Made by a program: the position numbers and the translations under genes. Below, piece after piece: positions 23,165 through 34,696 of a stretch of DNA of 64,000 nt (position 1 is its first letter; every line of letters starts with the position of its first letter). The DNA comes from Notolepis coatsorum (taxonomy: Eukaryota; Chordata; Actinopteri; Aulopiformes; Paralepididae), in assembly GCA_963971535.1 (NCBI GenBank), contig OZ020587.1, forward strand, positions 160,807,584 through 160,871,583, in the 5' to 3' direction. The notes under the pieces are model-generated. The model was given only the letters and a program-made list of their open reading frames with translations. It was not told the DNA's origin and did no database searches.

Positions 23165-25438
23165 TCAGAGTGGTTGATCCGGCCCTCTTGATGGGTTCAC
23201 CGGGCCTTGGTTCCCATTCTGGTTTGGGCCTTGGTTTTGTTCTTGATACCGCCCCTGGTTTTGCCCGTATCCTCCTCTTCCTCTTCCGTTATTCCCTCGA
23301 GGTCCTCCTCTTCTGGCTTGAGGTCGATATTCTCCTCCTCTGGGTTGATATTCTTGTTCACAGTCTTGAGCCATATGTCCAAAGTGTCCACCACCAACAT
23401 TCTGACCCTGGCTGGGGCCTGGATCCATTCAGTCCTCCTCTTCTATTCCCATTTTGTCCCCGTGACTGCCAGTATGATCCCCTCGGATATTGTTGCTGTT
23501 CTTGCGCAGGGCCTCCCTGCGTCCCAGACTGTGTCCATCTCTGGTTATTTGGTTCCCCGTCAGAACACGCCGTGCGGACTGGACTATCGCTTGGAGGTAT
23601 TCCACTACCTGTACTGCATCGGTTGGCTGTTGGTACAGGATCCTTCGCTGTTCCACCACATCCTTCTCCTTTACTTTTTGCTCCCTCTTCCGATATAATT
23701 CAACTTGATGGCTCACATTGTCTGTATAATGGTTTAGGGGAAGGCTTCCCAGAGATACCACCTCAGTCAGTCTTTGTCTTACTTCACTGGGGAGGCCGGC
23801 TTGTATCTTCTCTCTGAGTATGGCTTCTTCCATGGGGTTATCTGCTGAATCTTGGCCAGTTGTATCTCACCAGGTGGCGTAGGCCAATTTGGCAATCCAC
23901 GGATTGGCCCCGTTCTGGAGGGATGGCAATTTCTCTTGACGCCTTCCAGGGATGATATTCCAAATCCTGTCCTTTTATTATTACAGGGGTCATCTTCTGG
24001 GAGTGTAGAACTTTCGCCGCTGATCTTGATCATTTTCCTTGCTTCGGCTTCCATCTCAGCGAGGTTCTTTTCCATCATCTCCTCTTCTACTTCGAAGTTT
24101 TCTCGTATTTTTTCATTCTCGTTCCATACCTCCACAACCTCCTTATATTCCTTCAACTCTTTGTCCTCATTGTCATCCTGGTTCTTTATCCGGTTTTCTA
24201 TTACCACATTGTCCTTTTTTAGCTCCGCGTGCTTCAGCCTTAATTTTGCCAGACCGTCTTTTAACTTTGCCATCTGTTGGGCCTCTTCAGAAACCTGTGG
24301 GGAAGGGTAATTTGAAGCAGATTCCCTACCTCCTGGTGTCCCCACAGGGGTGTCCCTTCGCTCCTCCGTTCTCGGTGGTTCCTTTCCCTTATCTGCTGAC
24401 TCCCACTCTTCTCTTGTGTGACCAACCACTGAGCTGTCCCTTACTTCCACCTGGTTGGAAGCATTTGGGGGGGAGCGACCTCTCGTGGACTCACTCGGGC
24501 GGTAGTACGAATCTTGGGTTCTACTAGCGTATTTTTTAAAAATTCTTTCCCAGTCTCTTTGTTGAGTCCTCTGTTCGCTTTCCATGCGTCCTTCCCCTTC
24601 GGCCCTGAGGATCCGCCTTTGTGCTTCCGAAAGCGGTCCAGTTTTCCCCACTGGACGCTGTTGACTCACATATTCTCTCTCCTCTTTGGTATCATAAGGA
24701 GTTAAGTCTTGAGTCTCTCGCCCCCTCCTTACAGCCCCCTGATCTCTGGCTGCGTCAGGTGTTAGGAGAATCCGTGCTACCGCCTGTCCAGACTGTCTGA
24801 ATCCCCTGTTCGTCTGTTAACTTATAAGGGCTGGTCATTTGTATCATAGGCAGAATAGGGTACACTCGTTCCCCATTCCTGCTGTCATATGGTGGGGGTG
24901 CTATAGCTCCCTCAATTCTTTCCTGCTCTACTCTTGGTTGGGACACCGGGGTGAGTGAGGCTATCTGTGCTGCACTTTGGGAGGTGACAATTGTCCTGTT
25001 AGGGGCCAGGGGAGTGGTCGTGATTGGGGCTATCTCCTCTATCGGCTTGGCCTCCTCACTGACAGTAGAACTGCCCTTATCCTCACTTTTCCTTCTCTCG
25101 GCTTCCCGAGAGAAGAGTTCTAAAGTCGTCATCTCTTGCATGCGTTTCTCCCCCCTCTTCCTCCCCTTTCTCCCCTTTTTCTCCTCCGTCTTATACGTCC
25201 TAATTAGAGCATGCACATCTGCTATTATAGTCAAATCAAAAGAGCCCTCAATGGGCCAACGTTTGTTCCATTTCTTTGATAATCTAGTAATTTTCGCCAA
25301 ATAATAAGGATTGTCCTGTGTGAAAGGATTATTTTTGGCGATAACCTGTAAGGGATTATCCTCCATCCACCCAATTAGGGTAGTCACCTCTTTGTTTGCC
25401 ACGGTTTCCATTTTCTTATACGAGTTTCTATTTCTCAT
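23165..25438 (-). pseudogene. ERV gag region (fossil)
   Basis: Right part: a basic matrix-like segment beginning METVANKEVTTLIGWMEDNP, with KKGRKGRKRGEKR and a PPPY late-domain motif (GAIAPPPYDSRNGERVYP). Middle: a charged, coiled-coil-like part rich in Glu/Lys. Left: a capsid-end segment (AGLPSEVRQRLTEVVSLGS) and a Gly/Arg/Gln-rich nucleocapsid-like tail with GHFGHMAQDC, resembling part of a CCHC knuckle. It precedes pol directly, as expected. Broken. Confidence 0.8.
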
Positions 25439-26562
25439 TTACCAGAGTTTTAATCCTATTTTGTTTTCTAGTCTTTTATGACAGCAGGCAAAAAAGTGTT
25501 TTTTGTATTTCCTGTCTAAATGTAGGTGTCTATTCTTTTGTGACTGACTCCTACTCGAACAGCCAATAATGGCACTGTACGCCCTGACTATTCTCTTCTT
25601 TCACTTTTCCACCTGAAATTCCTATTCTTACCTGATTTGTGGTGTTCCGCGTGCCCGATAGAACTGCTGAAGACAAGAGCACACAAAGACAATAGTTCTT
25701 TTTAATTTTTCAACTGGACTTTCACTTTACTCCGTCTTTACAATCAAATTTTTGAGAGTTTTTTTTACTAACAGTATGAATATCCTTTTACTTTTTTCAT
25801 ACAATCTTAAAAATGAGATATTTGTGATTGATACATGTGTTTTGTGTCTCCGGTTTCTACTCCCTGATTTTTCTTTCGATCTCCGTCAACACACTGGCTT
25901 TTTATTTTTGTCGAATCCCGGCTCTCCACTATTTCTCCTTGATTCCACTCCAATTCTGATTCACCTCGAAAAACACAAACATCTTGATTAGAGCTTTATC
26001 AATTACATTTACATTAATTCATCTATTTCCATTTTTCAGTACCATTCCACCCAGGGGACACACGTCTAACTCAGACACGTGTCCACTAATATTCACTCAA
26101 AAGCATCTCAGGACACCACTCCTTGCACGCCGCAAGGCCCTACCCTCCGTTTTCTGACAAGTCCATTAGAGACTCCCCACAGAGGCCAGGATTCACCCCA
26201 CCACAGGTACAAGGTAGTTAATGCCCAAAACCCCTTATCACATCATCCAATCTATTAACCCCCGGGAGTCCAATGCCCTGCTGTACGATCATGCATAACC
26301 GCCCAGACTCAGCACCAGACTCCGGGGATATAATAACCTTTAACACAACCACCTCCTGTGTACCTACTATGGAAAAATTGCATACATCCATACATAACAA
26401 ACATAACTTCATAATATCTCCAGGCACGCCCCCCATCTTCATACCCATATGTACACCCCAGCTTCACCACCCACCGACCCAAAATGTCCACCATTTAGAT
26501 CACAGAATGGTAGCCAGGGCGTACTCTTGGTATCCCGGTACCAATGGGACGCCCACCCCTGC
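25439..26562 (-). mobile_element. ERV leader with a candidate second LTR (fossil)
   Basis: No long ORF. Around 25910-25931 the minus strand has a degenerate match to a tRNA-Ala primer-binding site, 470 bp ahead of gag. At about 26430-26450 (minus strand) gaagatggggggcg resembles a polypurine tract ending just before TGCCTGG. Together these suggest an LTR of about 0.5 kb different from repeats A/B. Weak evidence. Confidence 0.35.
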
Positions 26563-26868
26563 TCAGCTCCCCGCAACATCCTCCTGTATTACCATCATCA
26601 TCGCCATCGCAGGTGCAGCCGAGCAGAGTGATTTCTCGATCACAGGACCAGCTGTGCAGAGAGTCCTGAACATATACCCAAAGCACGCTTTGACCACAGA
26701 CACACAAACAACTAATATTACAAATATTACTACGGCATAGAGCAGATACTTGACAATCGACCACCCTATATAGCCTAATTGCTCTGTGCCCCAGTCAGCC
26801 CACGATTGGCCCGGTGGCACATACAGATCCTCTGTAATGTTCTTCAAGTGCTCAATTATGTCTGGCAT
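26563..26868 (-). pseudogene. retroviral env transmembrane-tail-like segment (fossil)
   Basis: The reading frame has a short ectodomain-like part (HLKNITEDLYVPPGQSWADW, with an N-glycosylation site), a strongly hydrophobic stretch (YLLYAVVIFVILVVCVSVV), then a Cys-containing tail. This layout matches the C-terminal end of a retroviral envelope protein. It lies upstream of gag in the reading direction rather than after pol. Confidence 0.5.
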
Positions 26869-26893
26869 GGACGTCTCATCGTTCGGGGGAATG

Positions 26894-26975
26894 TATCCCT
26901 ACCTACTCCTACCCCCTTACCTTACTAGTTATACCACTGGCCAGTATGACTTACTAGTTACCACCATAGTGCTAA
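26894..26975 (+). repeat. 82-bp copy of the LINE tail next to repeat B
   Basis: Matches 15942-16023 nearly base for base (tatccctacctactcctacc ... ccatagtgctaa). In repeat A this is the genomic LINE flank; its presence on the inner side of repeat B is not expected for an ordinary provirus. Confidence 0.9.
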
Positions 26976-29510
26976 TGTAATATTGACCAGAGCCTTTTGA
27001 TCATAATACTCTACTCCCCTGCATTGTGTTCTATGGCTCTAAGTCATTTACCAAAAACTGTGTAGCACGGCGGAGGAAAGAAATCAATGAGAGGTTGGTT
27101 ATTTCTCATGTGGTGGGTTTATTCAAATCCACAAGTATACAAAAATGTTCTGGTTCAATCAATGAAAGCGCAATGATACCAGTGGGAAGAGCACTATGCC
27201 GCAAGTCCCCTAATATCAGTCTAATAAAAGTAGTTAAGAGTAACAATCTTCAATGTATCTGCGGTTGTTGATTCCTGTTGTCAGGGGAGACAACGGACTT
27301 CTCTGTTCTCGTGGCAAAACGTCTCAAGCGGGTCCTTCTCCGTTCGGCTGTGCATAAAAGATTTCAGGAGGTTTTTCTTCGTCTGTTCCTGTGCAGACAC
27401 TTTTAACGGCTAAATCCCGCCCCTGAGCGAACGTCGAACTGGTTTGTCAGGGGGCGGATATCTAAGTCCTGATTGGCTAAAGCTCACATCGGCCATTTTG
27501 GATAAGGGTTGACTGCCATTTTGAATCTTAAAGGGGCAAGTCATTTCTATTTTTGGGAACTAGTTACCGTTATAGAGTTTAGCGTTTAAATGTATACAGT
27601 ATCTGATTTTACTATCTTAAGAATGAGAGATTAGTTATTACTTGGTTCAGACAGTTAATTCAAGTCTTTTCCCGAATTCTGTGGCCTTCTAAATACCTAA
27701 TTAAACCTATTGTTGGTTTTAAGACAAACTCTTTTACTTTATGTATTCTAAGTTAATATCTTTGAAGTTAGTTTGATGCTTCTAAATAAATTACACTTGG
27801 TTACCAAATTCTAAACCTATTTTAAACCATATACCTTGCTTAACTCAACTTTAACTATAGATAATAATGTCCTGTTTAGTCTTGATTTGATCAGTTCAAT
27901 ATTGTAACCAGATTGATTCTATGTTTAATATTAGTTTTCTGGTTGTTGTTTTCCAACTTTGACCAAATGGTTGTTCCTCTGTTACAGACAAACAGGAGGA
28001 ACTCTAAGAATGGATTATGTCCCCACTATCACACCAGATGGCTCTTTGAAGTAAATAGCAACTGGGTGTTTCTCCACCTCCTAGTCTGGAGGCTCTTTTC
28101 TAGAGCATTTTTCTGTTTACCGTTGGCCTTATCAGTCACCATAAATGGGCGTCTGTTGACAGGCCCATTGTGTGGGATGATTTGATCAACACCGCCATCT
28201 GTTCTAATGTTTAACTCTGGCCGGCCACAGCAACCAGTCTCCTGTTGTATTTAAATACAATGTGGTCTCCCGGGGGTCTGCTCTAACCTAATGGCCCCTT
28301 CTAACCAGGGAGATTTCCAATATAGATCCAGTTGGCCCAGACCAACTGACTATTCTTCCAGTGCATAATGTAATCAATATTATCTTTAGTTGTTGTTAGT
28401 TCATGTTAGGGTTTGAACCGACCTCAATCGCACGGCACATACAGGAAGTTCAGAGTTAGCCAAATACTAGGGCGTATTTATTTACAGAGTCACAAAAGTG
28501 GTAAAGTAACAATTATGAAACAACAAGGGAGACTGCCATCGGCAGAGTTCTCTGCGGCTCTGCAGATCCTCCTGGTGATAGCAGTGGGGAATCGGTATTT
28601 GACGTTGTAGCGGCTCTGCAGATACTCCCAGCTTTAACTCGAGGTGGAAAACGGAGAGAGAGAGAGATATCAATAACAGTCCAACGAAACACAGAGGCAG
28701 TGTGGTTCCCTCCTCCCTTAGCTGTGTCCAGAACCAATGAACAGTAACAATCTTCAGTGTTCTCCACAACACACAAGTTAGCTGAGTTTAGTGCAAACAG
28801 AAATGATATCTTCAGTGTCTCTTCAAAACACACACTTCAACTGAGTCCAGTGCAAGCAAAAATGATAATCTTCGGTGTTCGTCACACACACAGACAGAAT
28901 AATCAAGAGGGGTTTGGTTCCAACTCACCCAAGCGCAAACGCGTAAAGCGGGTAAACGAGACGCAGCTCCAAACGGGGAACAAGGTTCTCATCAGCGGAT
29001 CTCCACAGAAAGTCCTGGAGGGAAAGAAGACGAGGCACAGCAACGGGGAAAAAGCAGGCAAAAGCAGTTGTATTCCAAAACGACCCGACATCGATTGAAG
29101 GGAAGTCCCAGTATAAAAAGCCTCTGGGGCGCTAATAAAAAACTATGACAGGTGCGCGCTGGAATTGATACTTGCTCCAAAAGCGTATGGCGGGGAATGC
29201 ACCAATCAACACAGCACCTTAAAGGAGCGGAGCGTGTGGCGGGGAATGCATCAATCAACACAGTACCTTAAAGGAGCGGAGCGTGTGGCGGGGAATGAAC
29301 CAATCCTCACAGTTTAGACATCAAATTGGTATTCTCCTAAAAGAATCTATTGAATAACAGCAGAATTGGGCCAGAAATGTATTGAAATATATCAGAGTAT
29401 TACTGAATTGAACTGTTATCTCCTATTACAAAACGTACACACAGCTTTTGGGACCAATTGCTAGAGATTTCTGGGAGTTAAAACATGGTTCTGATTCAGA
29501 ATATACCACA
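26976..29510 (-). mobile_element. LTR-like direct repeat B (right) with a nested insertion
   Basis: Same TGTAATAT...ATACCACA repeat as A, about 98-99% alike by eye apart from one larger length difference and the 0.9-kb insert at 28402-29310. Its right flank gtgcctttatacctgtatca resumes the LINE tail. Confidence 0.85.
28402..29310. mobile_element. LTR-like insertion in repeat B (fossil)
   Basis: Repeat A gives the empty site; agtt is duplicated at 28398-28401 and 29311-29314. The insert has tgttagggtttgaaccgacc near its left end and ccaatcctcac at the right, i.e. near TG...CA. It contains gggaagtcccagtataaaaa (29101-29120), a TATA box right after an NF-kB-like site, then AATAAA, and 2.5 copies of a 54-bp repeat (ggagcggagcgtgtggcggg...) at 29170-29305. 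A solo LTR is the best reading; orientation uncertain. Confidence 0.6.
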
Positions 29511-29755
29511 GTGCCTTTATACCTGTATCACTGTACATAATACTATAACATTGTACATATACATCTGATGATAATTATTACTCAGTAGTACTTATTTATA
29601 TATACTCCAGTTTAATCACCTGTACGTTGCATATATTGCACTTTACTTTTACATTTGCACTCTGGTTGGATGCTAAACTTCTTTTCGTTGTACTGTACTT
29701 GTGTTGTATGATGACAATTGACAATACATTTGAATCTGATCTAATCTAATTTATT
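29511..29755 (+). mobile_element. LINE 3' tail (family T1), continuation
   Basis: gtgcctttatacctgtatca ... gtacttgtgttgtatgatga, ending aatctgatctaatctaattt. It is the continuation of the LINE at 15065-16020 on the far side of the ERV locus. Confidence 0.85.
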
Positions 29756-29850
29756 AGAGGAGTGTTGTCTGCTCTGCTCTTTCCTCTCTCTATCTCAGTC
29801 AGTGAATCTCCTTGGCTGTCATTGAGTGTCTCGTTGCTGTCATCTATATC
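29590..29850 (+). repeat. local duplication, copy 1 (LINE tail plus unique flank)
   Basis: The LINE tail and its right flank ttattagaggagtgttgtctgct ... tgtcattgagtgtctcgttgctgtcat recur at 31225-31585. Sharing the non-LINE flank shows a segmental duplication rather than two insertions. Confidence 0.85.
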
Positions 29851-30129
29851 ATCTTCATTGCTTGTGAACTGTAAATCTTTTCACCCAGTCTTTGACTTGA
29901 GAGGTAGCCGTGAAAAGACTTAGCTTTAGCTGTATAATTCAGTAGCACGATGGGAACCTGACTCAATTGACCAAACACTTCAATTTGATTTACACGTTTA
30001 TAAATAACGTGGCAAATAATTATCTGTCTTTCTTGCAAAAAAGTTATAGCCTACTTTTGTGATACTACTTTTATTTTTGTCCTCATATTTTTATATTCAG
30101 ATCTAATTTCATCGCCTATCTTTATGTCT

Positions 30130-30232
30130 TTCTACTATCACCCTGCCCATACCTGTACCTCCCCTCCCCCCTCCCTATGACACCTCAAATCTCCCCAACG
30201 GGATCAATAAGGGAATATCTTATCTTATACAA
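30130..30232 (+). mobile_element. LINE 3' tail (family T3)
   Basis: ccatacctgtacctcccctc, then gggatcaataagggaatatc ttatcttat: the tail carried by the full-length LINE at 39258-42854. The following 30233-30515 is unclassified, with a 27-bp direct repeat (cgcctgtccgtcacagcctg) at about 30399 and 30453. Confidence 0.75.
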
Positions 30233-30519
30233 ACTGGCCTTCCTCGTATCCACATCGATTTCCAGAAATTGCAGTGTAATTGGAGCCAATCAGGGACTGC
30301 GTTCTAACTGCTGTCCTGTCCGCCTGTGGAACGCAGGCCCTAATTGGTTCCCGGCGTAGTTGATGACATGCAAGGCCCACGCCCCTACGCAGAGCTGTCT
30401 CTGTACGCCTGTCCGTCACAGCCTGCTCAACAGCTCTGTCTCTAAACGCCCCGCCTGTCCGTCACAGCCTGCTAAACAGGTCTGCCCAAGAAGGCCACAA
30501 CAGAGACAGGAAGGAAGAC

Positions 30520-31140
30520 ATGGAATGATGAATGAATGAATGAAAAGTTTATTTTTGAACATGTGATTCCTCATATTCCTCCAAACAAATCACGGTATCT
30601 TGTTCCGTCAAACCAAACAATCATAACAACAAATTAAAAAACATAAAAAACACACATATAAAAAAATAAAAAAAATGAATTATAAACAAAAGGTCAAGAG
30701 CAATGTGTTTGGTTAGCAGACATGTCCAAAAAAGGAGTAGAGGGAAGCTAAGCTTATTGATCCCTACCCCCTTACATTTATATTTGTCCTTCCATAAATT
30801 TGACTAGATATAACATCATTTAGTATATTACAATATAGAATATACTTTTACTTATATTAAAAAATATATATAATAAAAAAAAAACTTGATTCACTTGACA
30901 GCACTACATAACACAATATAACATAACTTTGTTTATCCTCATTACTCATTTCTGTATTTCTCTAATGTGTATTTTTCTAGCTGCTTTTTAAAGACTCTAG
31001 CTACTTCCGTCACCAGCTCTGGGAAAATAAGCAGACCTGGGACTCTATGAGATGAATGGAGAGAGACGTAACATTGCTGATACCAGTAAAGGTAGAGGAG
31101 GCTTATTTGATTGGGCAACATATTGGCCATGTTTAGGGTC
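30520..31140 (-). mobile_element. LINE 3' fragment, (TTCA)n tail
   Basis: The left edge is atgaatgaatgaatgaaaag tttatttttgaacatg, the reverse complement of a (TTCA)n-type LINE tail. The right part reads on the minus strand as a C-terminal LINE frame (VPGLLIFPELVTEVARVFKK...). AT-rich 3' UTR between. 5'-truncated. Confidence 0.65.
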
Positions 31141-31224
31141 CGAGAAACATATTGACATTTTACACTGACACCTTTTTATTTTTTTGACAATCTACAAACA
31201 ACAAGGGTATAGATTTGGTTAACA

Positions 31225-31408
31225 ATTAGTTTAATCACCTGTACATTGTATAATATTACTATCGCACTTTACTGTTACATTTGCACTCTGGTTGGATGCC
31301 AAACTTCCAACTCTTTCTCGTTGTACTGTACTTGTGCTGTATCATGATGACAATACATTTGAATCTAATCTAATTTATTAGAGGAGTGTTGTCTGCTATG
31401 GTCTTTTT

Positions 31409-31498
<90 letters not shown>

Positions 31499-31511
31499 TG
31501 ACTGTCATTGA

Positions 31512-31542
<31 letters not shown>

Positions 31543-31585
31543 CTTGACTGTCATTGAGTGTCTCGTTGCTGTCATCATCATCTGT
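31225..31585 (+). repeat. local duplication, copy 2, with microsatellite expansion
   Basis: T1 LINE tail (agtttaatcacctgtacatt...) plus the same flank as copy 1. Here the flank's short ctctctct runs have grown to a (TC)n of about 90 bp (31409-31497) and a second of about 25 bp (31517-31541), and ctccttgactgtcattgagtg is present twice. Confidence 0.85.
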
Positions 31586-33312
31586 ATCTGTATCTGTATC
31601 TGTATCTGTAACTGTATCTGTATCTGTAACTGTATCTGTATCTGTATTTATATCTGTATCTGTATCTTATCTGTATCTTATCTGTATCTGTGTCTGTATC
31701 TGTATCTGTAACTGTAACTGTATCTGTATCTGTATCTGTAAGTGTATCTGTAACTGTATATGTATCTGTATCTGTAACTGTATCTGTATCTGTATCTGTA
31801 ACTGTATCTGTATCTATATCTATATCTATATCTGTATCTGTATCTGTATCTTATCTGTATCTGTATCTTATCTGTATCTGTATCTGTATCTGTAACTGTA
31901 ACTGTATCTGTATCTTATCTGTATCTTATCTGTATCTGTATCTGTAACTGTATCTGTATCTGTAACTGTATCTGTATCTGTAACTGTATCTGTAACTGTA
32001 TCTGTATCTGTATCTGTAACTGTATCTGTATCTGTATCTGTAACTGTATCTGTAACTGTATCTTATCTGTAACTGTAACTGTATCTGTATCTATAACTGT
32101 ATCTGTATCTGTATCTTATCTGTATCTGTATCTGTATCTGTATCTGTATCTGTAACTGTATCTGTAACTGTATCTGTATCTGTATCTGTATCTGTAACTG
32201 TATCTGTAACTGTATCTGTAACTGTATCTGTAACTGTATCTGTAACTGTATCTGTATCTTATCTGTATCTGTATCTTATTGGTATCTGTATATGTATCTG
32301 TAACTGTATCTTATCTGTATCTGTATCTGTATCTGTATCTGTAACTGTATCTGTATCTGTATCTGTATCTTATCTGTATCTGTATCTTATCTGTATCTGT
32401 ATCTGTATCTGTATATGTAACTGTATCTGTATCTGTATCTGTAACTGTATCTGTATCTGTATCTGTAACTGTATCTGTAACTGTATCTGTATCTGTATCT
32501 GTATCTGTAACCGTATCTGTATCTGTATCTTATCTATATCTTATCTGTATCTGTATCTTATCTATATCTGTATCTGTATATGTATCTGTGTCTGTATCAG
32601 TATCAGTATCTGTATCTGTATCTATATCTTATCTATATCTTATCTGTGTCTATATCTTTATCTGTATCTGTATCTGTATCAGTATCTGTATCTGTATCTG
32701 TATCTTATCTATATCTGTATCTGTATCTGTGTCTGTATCTGTATCTGTATCTATATCTGTATCTATATCTGTATCTGTAACTGTATCTTATCTGTATCTG
32801 TATCTGTATCTGTATCTATATCTGTATCTATATCTGTAACTGTAACTGTATCTGTATCTTATCTGTATCTGTATCTGTAACTGTATCTGTATCTGTATCT
32901 GTAACTGTATCTGTATCTGTATCTTATCTGTATCTGTAACTGTATCTGTATCTGTATCTTATCTGTATCTGTATCTGTATCAGTATCTGTATCTGTATCT
33001 TATCTGTATCTGTATCTATATCTGTATCTGTATCTATATCTGTATCTTATCTGTATCTGTATCTGTATCTTATCTGTATATGTATCTGTATCTATATCTG
33101 TATCTGTATCTTATCTGTATCTGTATCTGTATCTGTAACTGTATCTGTATCTGTATCTGTAACTGTATCTGTAACTGTATCTGTAACTGTATCTGTATCT
33201 GTAACTGTATCTGTATCTGTTTCTGTATCTGTATCTGTATCTGTAACTGTAACTGTATCTGTATCTGTAACTGTAACTGTATCTGTATCTGTAACTGTAT
33301 CTGTAACTGTAT
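31580..33312. repeat. (TGTATC)n hexanucleotide array, left block
   Basis: About 1.73 kb of TGTATC with TGTAAC, TTATC and TATATC variants. The long Ser/Val, Ile/Cys and Tyr/Leu frames are artefacts. It begins exactly where copy 1 of the local duplication has only catctatatcatc, so the array arose at or after duplication. Confidence 0.97.
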
Positions 33313-34275
33313 CTCTCTACACCCCTCGGTCAAACTCCTGAAATTCGCTGACGACACCACCCTGGTGGGTCTCATCTCCAGGGGGGACGAGTCGGCCTAC
33401 AGGAGGGAGATCGAGAGGCTGCAGAGCTGGTGCAGCTGCAACAACCTGGAGCTCAATGCTCAAAAGACAGTGGAGATGGTAGTGGATTTCAGGAAGAAAG
33501 CAGCCCTGCCCCCTCCCATCATACTGATTCCTCGGCATGACCATCTCCCGGGATTTGAAGTGGGAGCTCAACATCACGGGCCTGCTCAAGAAGGCCCAGG
33601 GGAGGATGTTCTTCCTCCGGCAGTTGAAGAAATATAAACTGCCGAGGACCATGATGGCCCAATTCTACACGGCCATCATTGAGTCCATCCTCACCCACTC
33701 CATCATCTCCTGGTTCCCTGCTGCAGCGGCAAAAGATCTTGCCAAGCTGCAGCGGGTGATTCGCTCCGCGGAGAGGGTGATCGGCTGTCCCCTGCCCTCC
33801 CTCAGGTCCCTGCACGACTCCAGGGCGCTGAAGAGGGCGAGAAAGATCATGGCCGACCCATCCCACCCCGGTCACAGCCTCTTCACCCTGCTCCCCTCTG
33901 GGAGAAGGCTGAGGATCCCAAAGGCTGTGAAAGCTCGACACAGACTGAGCTTCTTCCCCTCAGCCGCCAGGCTGATCAATGCCTCAGGCCCCCCCCCCCC
34001 CCTCTGCCCCCAAGTGACACTGGCACAATGACATTGACTGCACTGCACTAGTCCGTACTGGATCTCTGCACACTTCACTTTATATATATATATGTATTTT
34101 ATTTATTGATTAATCCCCCACTGCACTGTTTTCGTTTCTTGTCTGTGTTGGTGTTTGTTTACTGTGAAAAAAGAAAGAATGCATACACTGTATTGCTGCA
34201 ACAATTACCAATGTGTTTTACACAAATGGCTCAATAAAGGAATCTGAATCTGAATCTGAATCTGAATCTGAATCT
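33313..34275 (+). mobile_element. 5'-truncated LINE inside the hexanucleotide array
   Basis: Begins within the reverse transcriptase at KFADDTTLVGLISRGDESAY (the catalytic FADD box) and continues through ELNAQKTVEMVVDFRKKAAL; a one-base frame change follows near 33530, after which WELNITGLLKKAQGRMFFLR and a SGRRLRIPKAVKARHRLSFF end are read. The 3' UTR includes a (TA)n and ends ctcaataaaggaatctgaat with a (TGAATC)n tail. Jockey-group (L2/Rex-like). A poly-C run lies at 33990-34002. Confidence 0.9.
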
Positions 34276-34505
34276 GTATCTGTATCTGTATCTGTAACTG
34301 TATCTGTATCTGTAACTGTATCTGTAACTGTATCTGTATCTGTATCTGTATCTGTATCTGTATCTGTAACTGTATCTGTAACTGTATCTGTAACTGTATC
34401 TTATCTGTATATGTATCTGTATCTGTAACTGTATCTGTATCTGTGTCTGTATCTGTAACTGTATCTGTATCTGTATCTGTAACTGTATCTGTATCTGTAT
34501 CTGTA
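34276..34505. repeat. (TGTATC)n hexanucleotide array, right block
   Basis: Same units as 31580-33312, following directly on the LINE's (TGAATC)n tail. Confidence 0.97.
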
Positions 34506-34696
34506 ATGAGGGTAAACTAGGTTTGGCTAATTTTGACATATTTTATTTACAGTGCTGAGTTTTCAGTGATGACATCATCGCCTCCTATTCGTTTTCTCGC
34601 CTGTCTTCTCTCTTCCTGTGTCCAGCCTCTTTGGCCAAAATCTTCTTTACCAAATACAGACACCCATGACCAAATTAGTTAATGTTTATTTGGGTG

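Larger units (their letters stand above)
15942..29514 (-). mobile_element. composite endogenous retrovirus locus inside a LINE (fossil)
   Basis: A retroviral gag-pol region on the minus strand lies between two long direct repeats (16024-17456 and 26976-29510) that start TGTAATAT and end ATACCACA, with gtgc at 16017-16020 and 29511-29514 as the likely target duplication in the LINE tail. Pol resembles gamma/epsilon-like teleost ERVs. The element is broken: the coding region carries roughly half a dozen disruptions, plus a DNA transposon in pol and an LTR-like insert in the right repeat. Only an env tail-like piece remains. The two repeats differ at roughly 1-2% of sites by eye, suggesting a young insertion. 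The order of parts is abnormal (see findings). Confidence 0.85.

Noticed and set aside
31508-33375. Hydrophobic Ile/Cys, Ser/Val and Tyr/Leu repeat ORFs as membrane proteins
   Set aside because: They follow from the TGTATC hexanucleotide in different frames.
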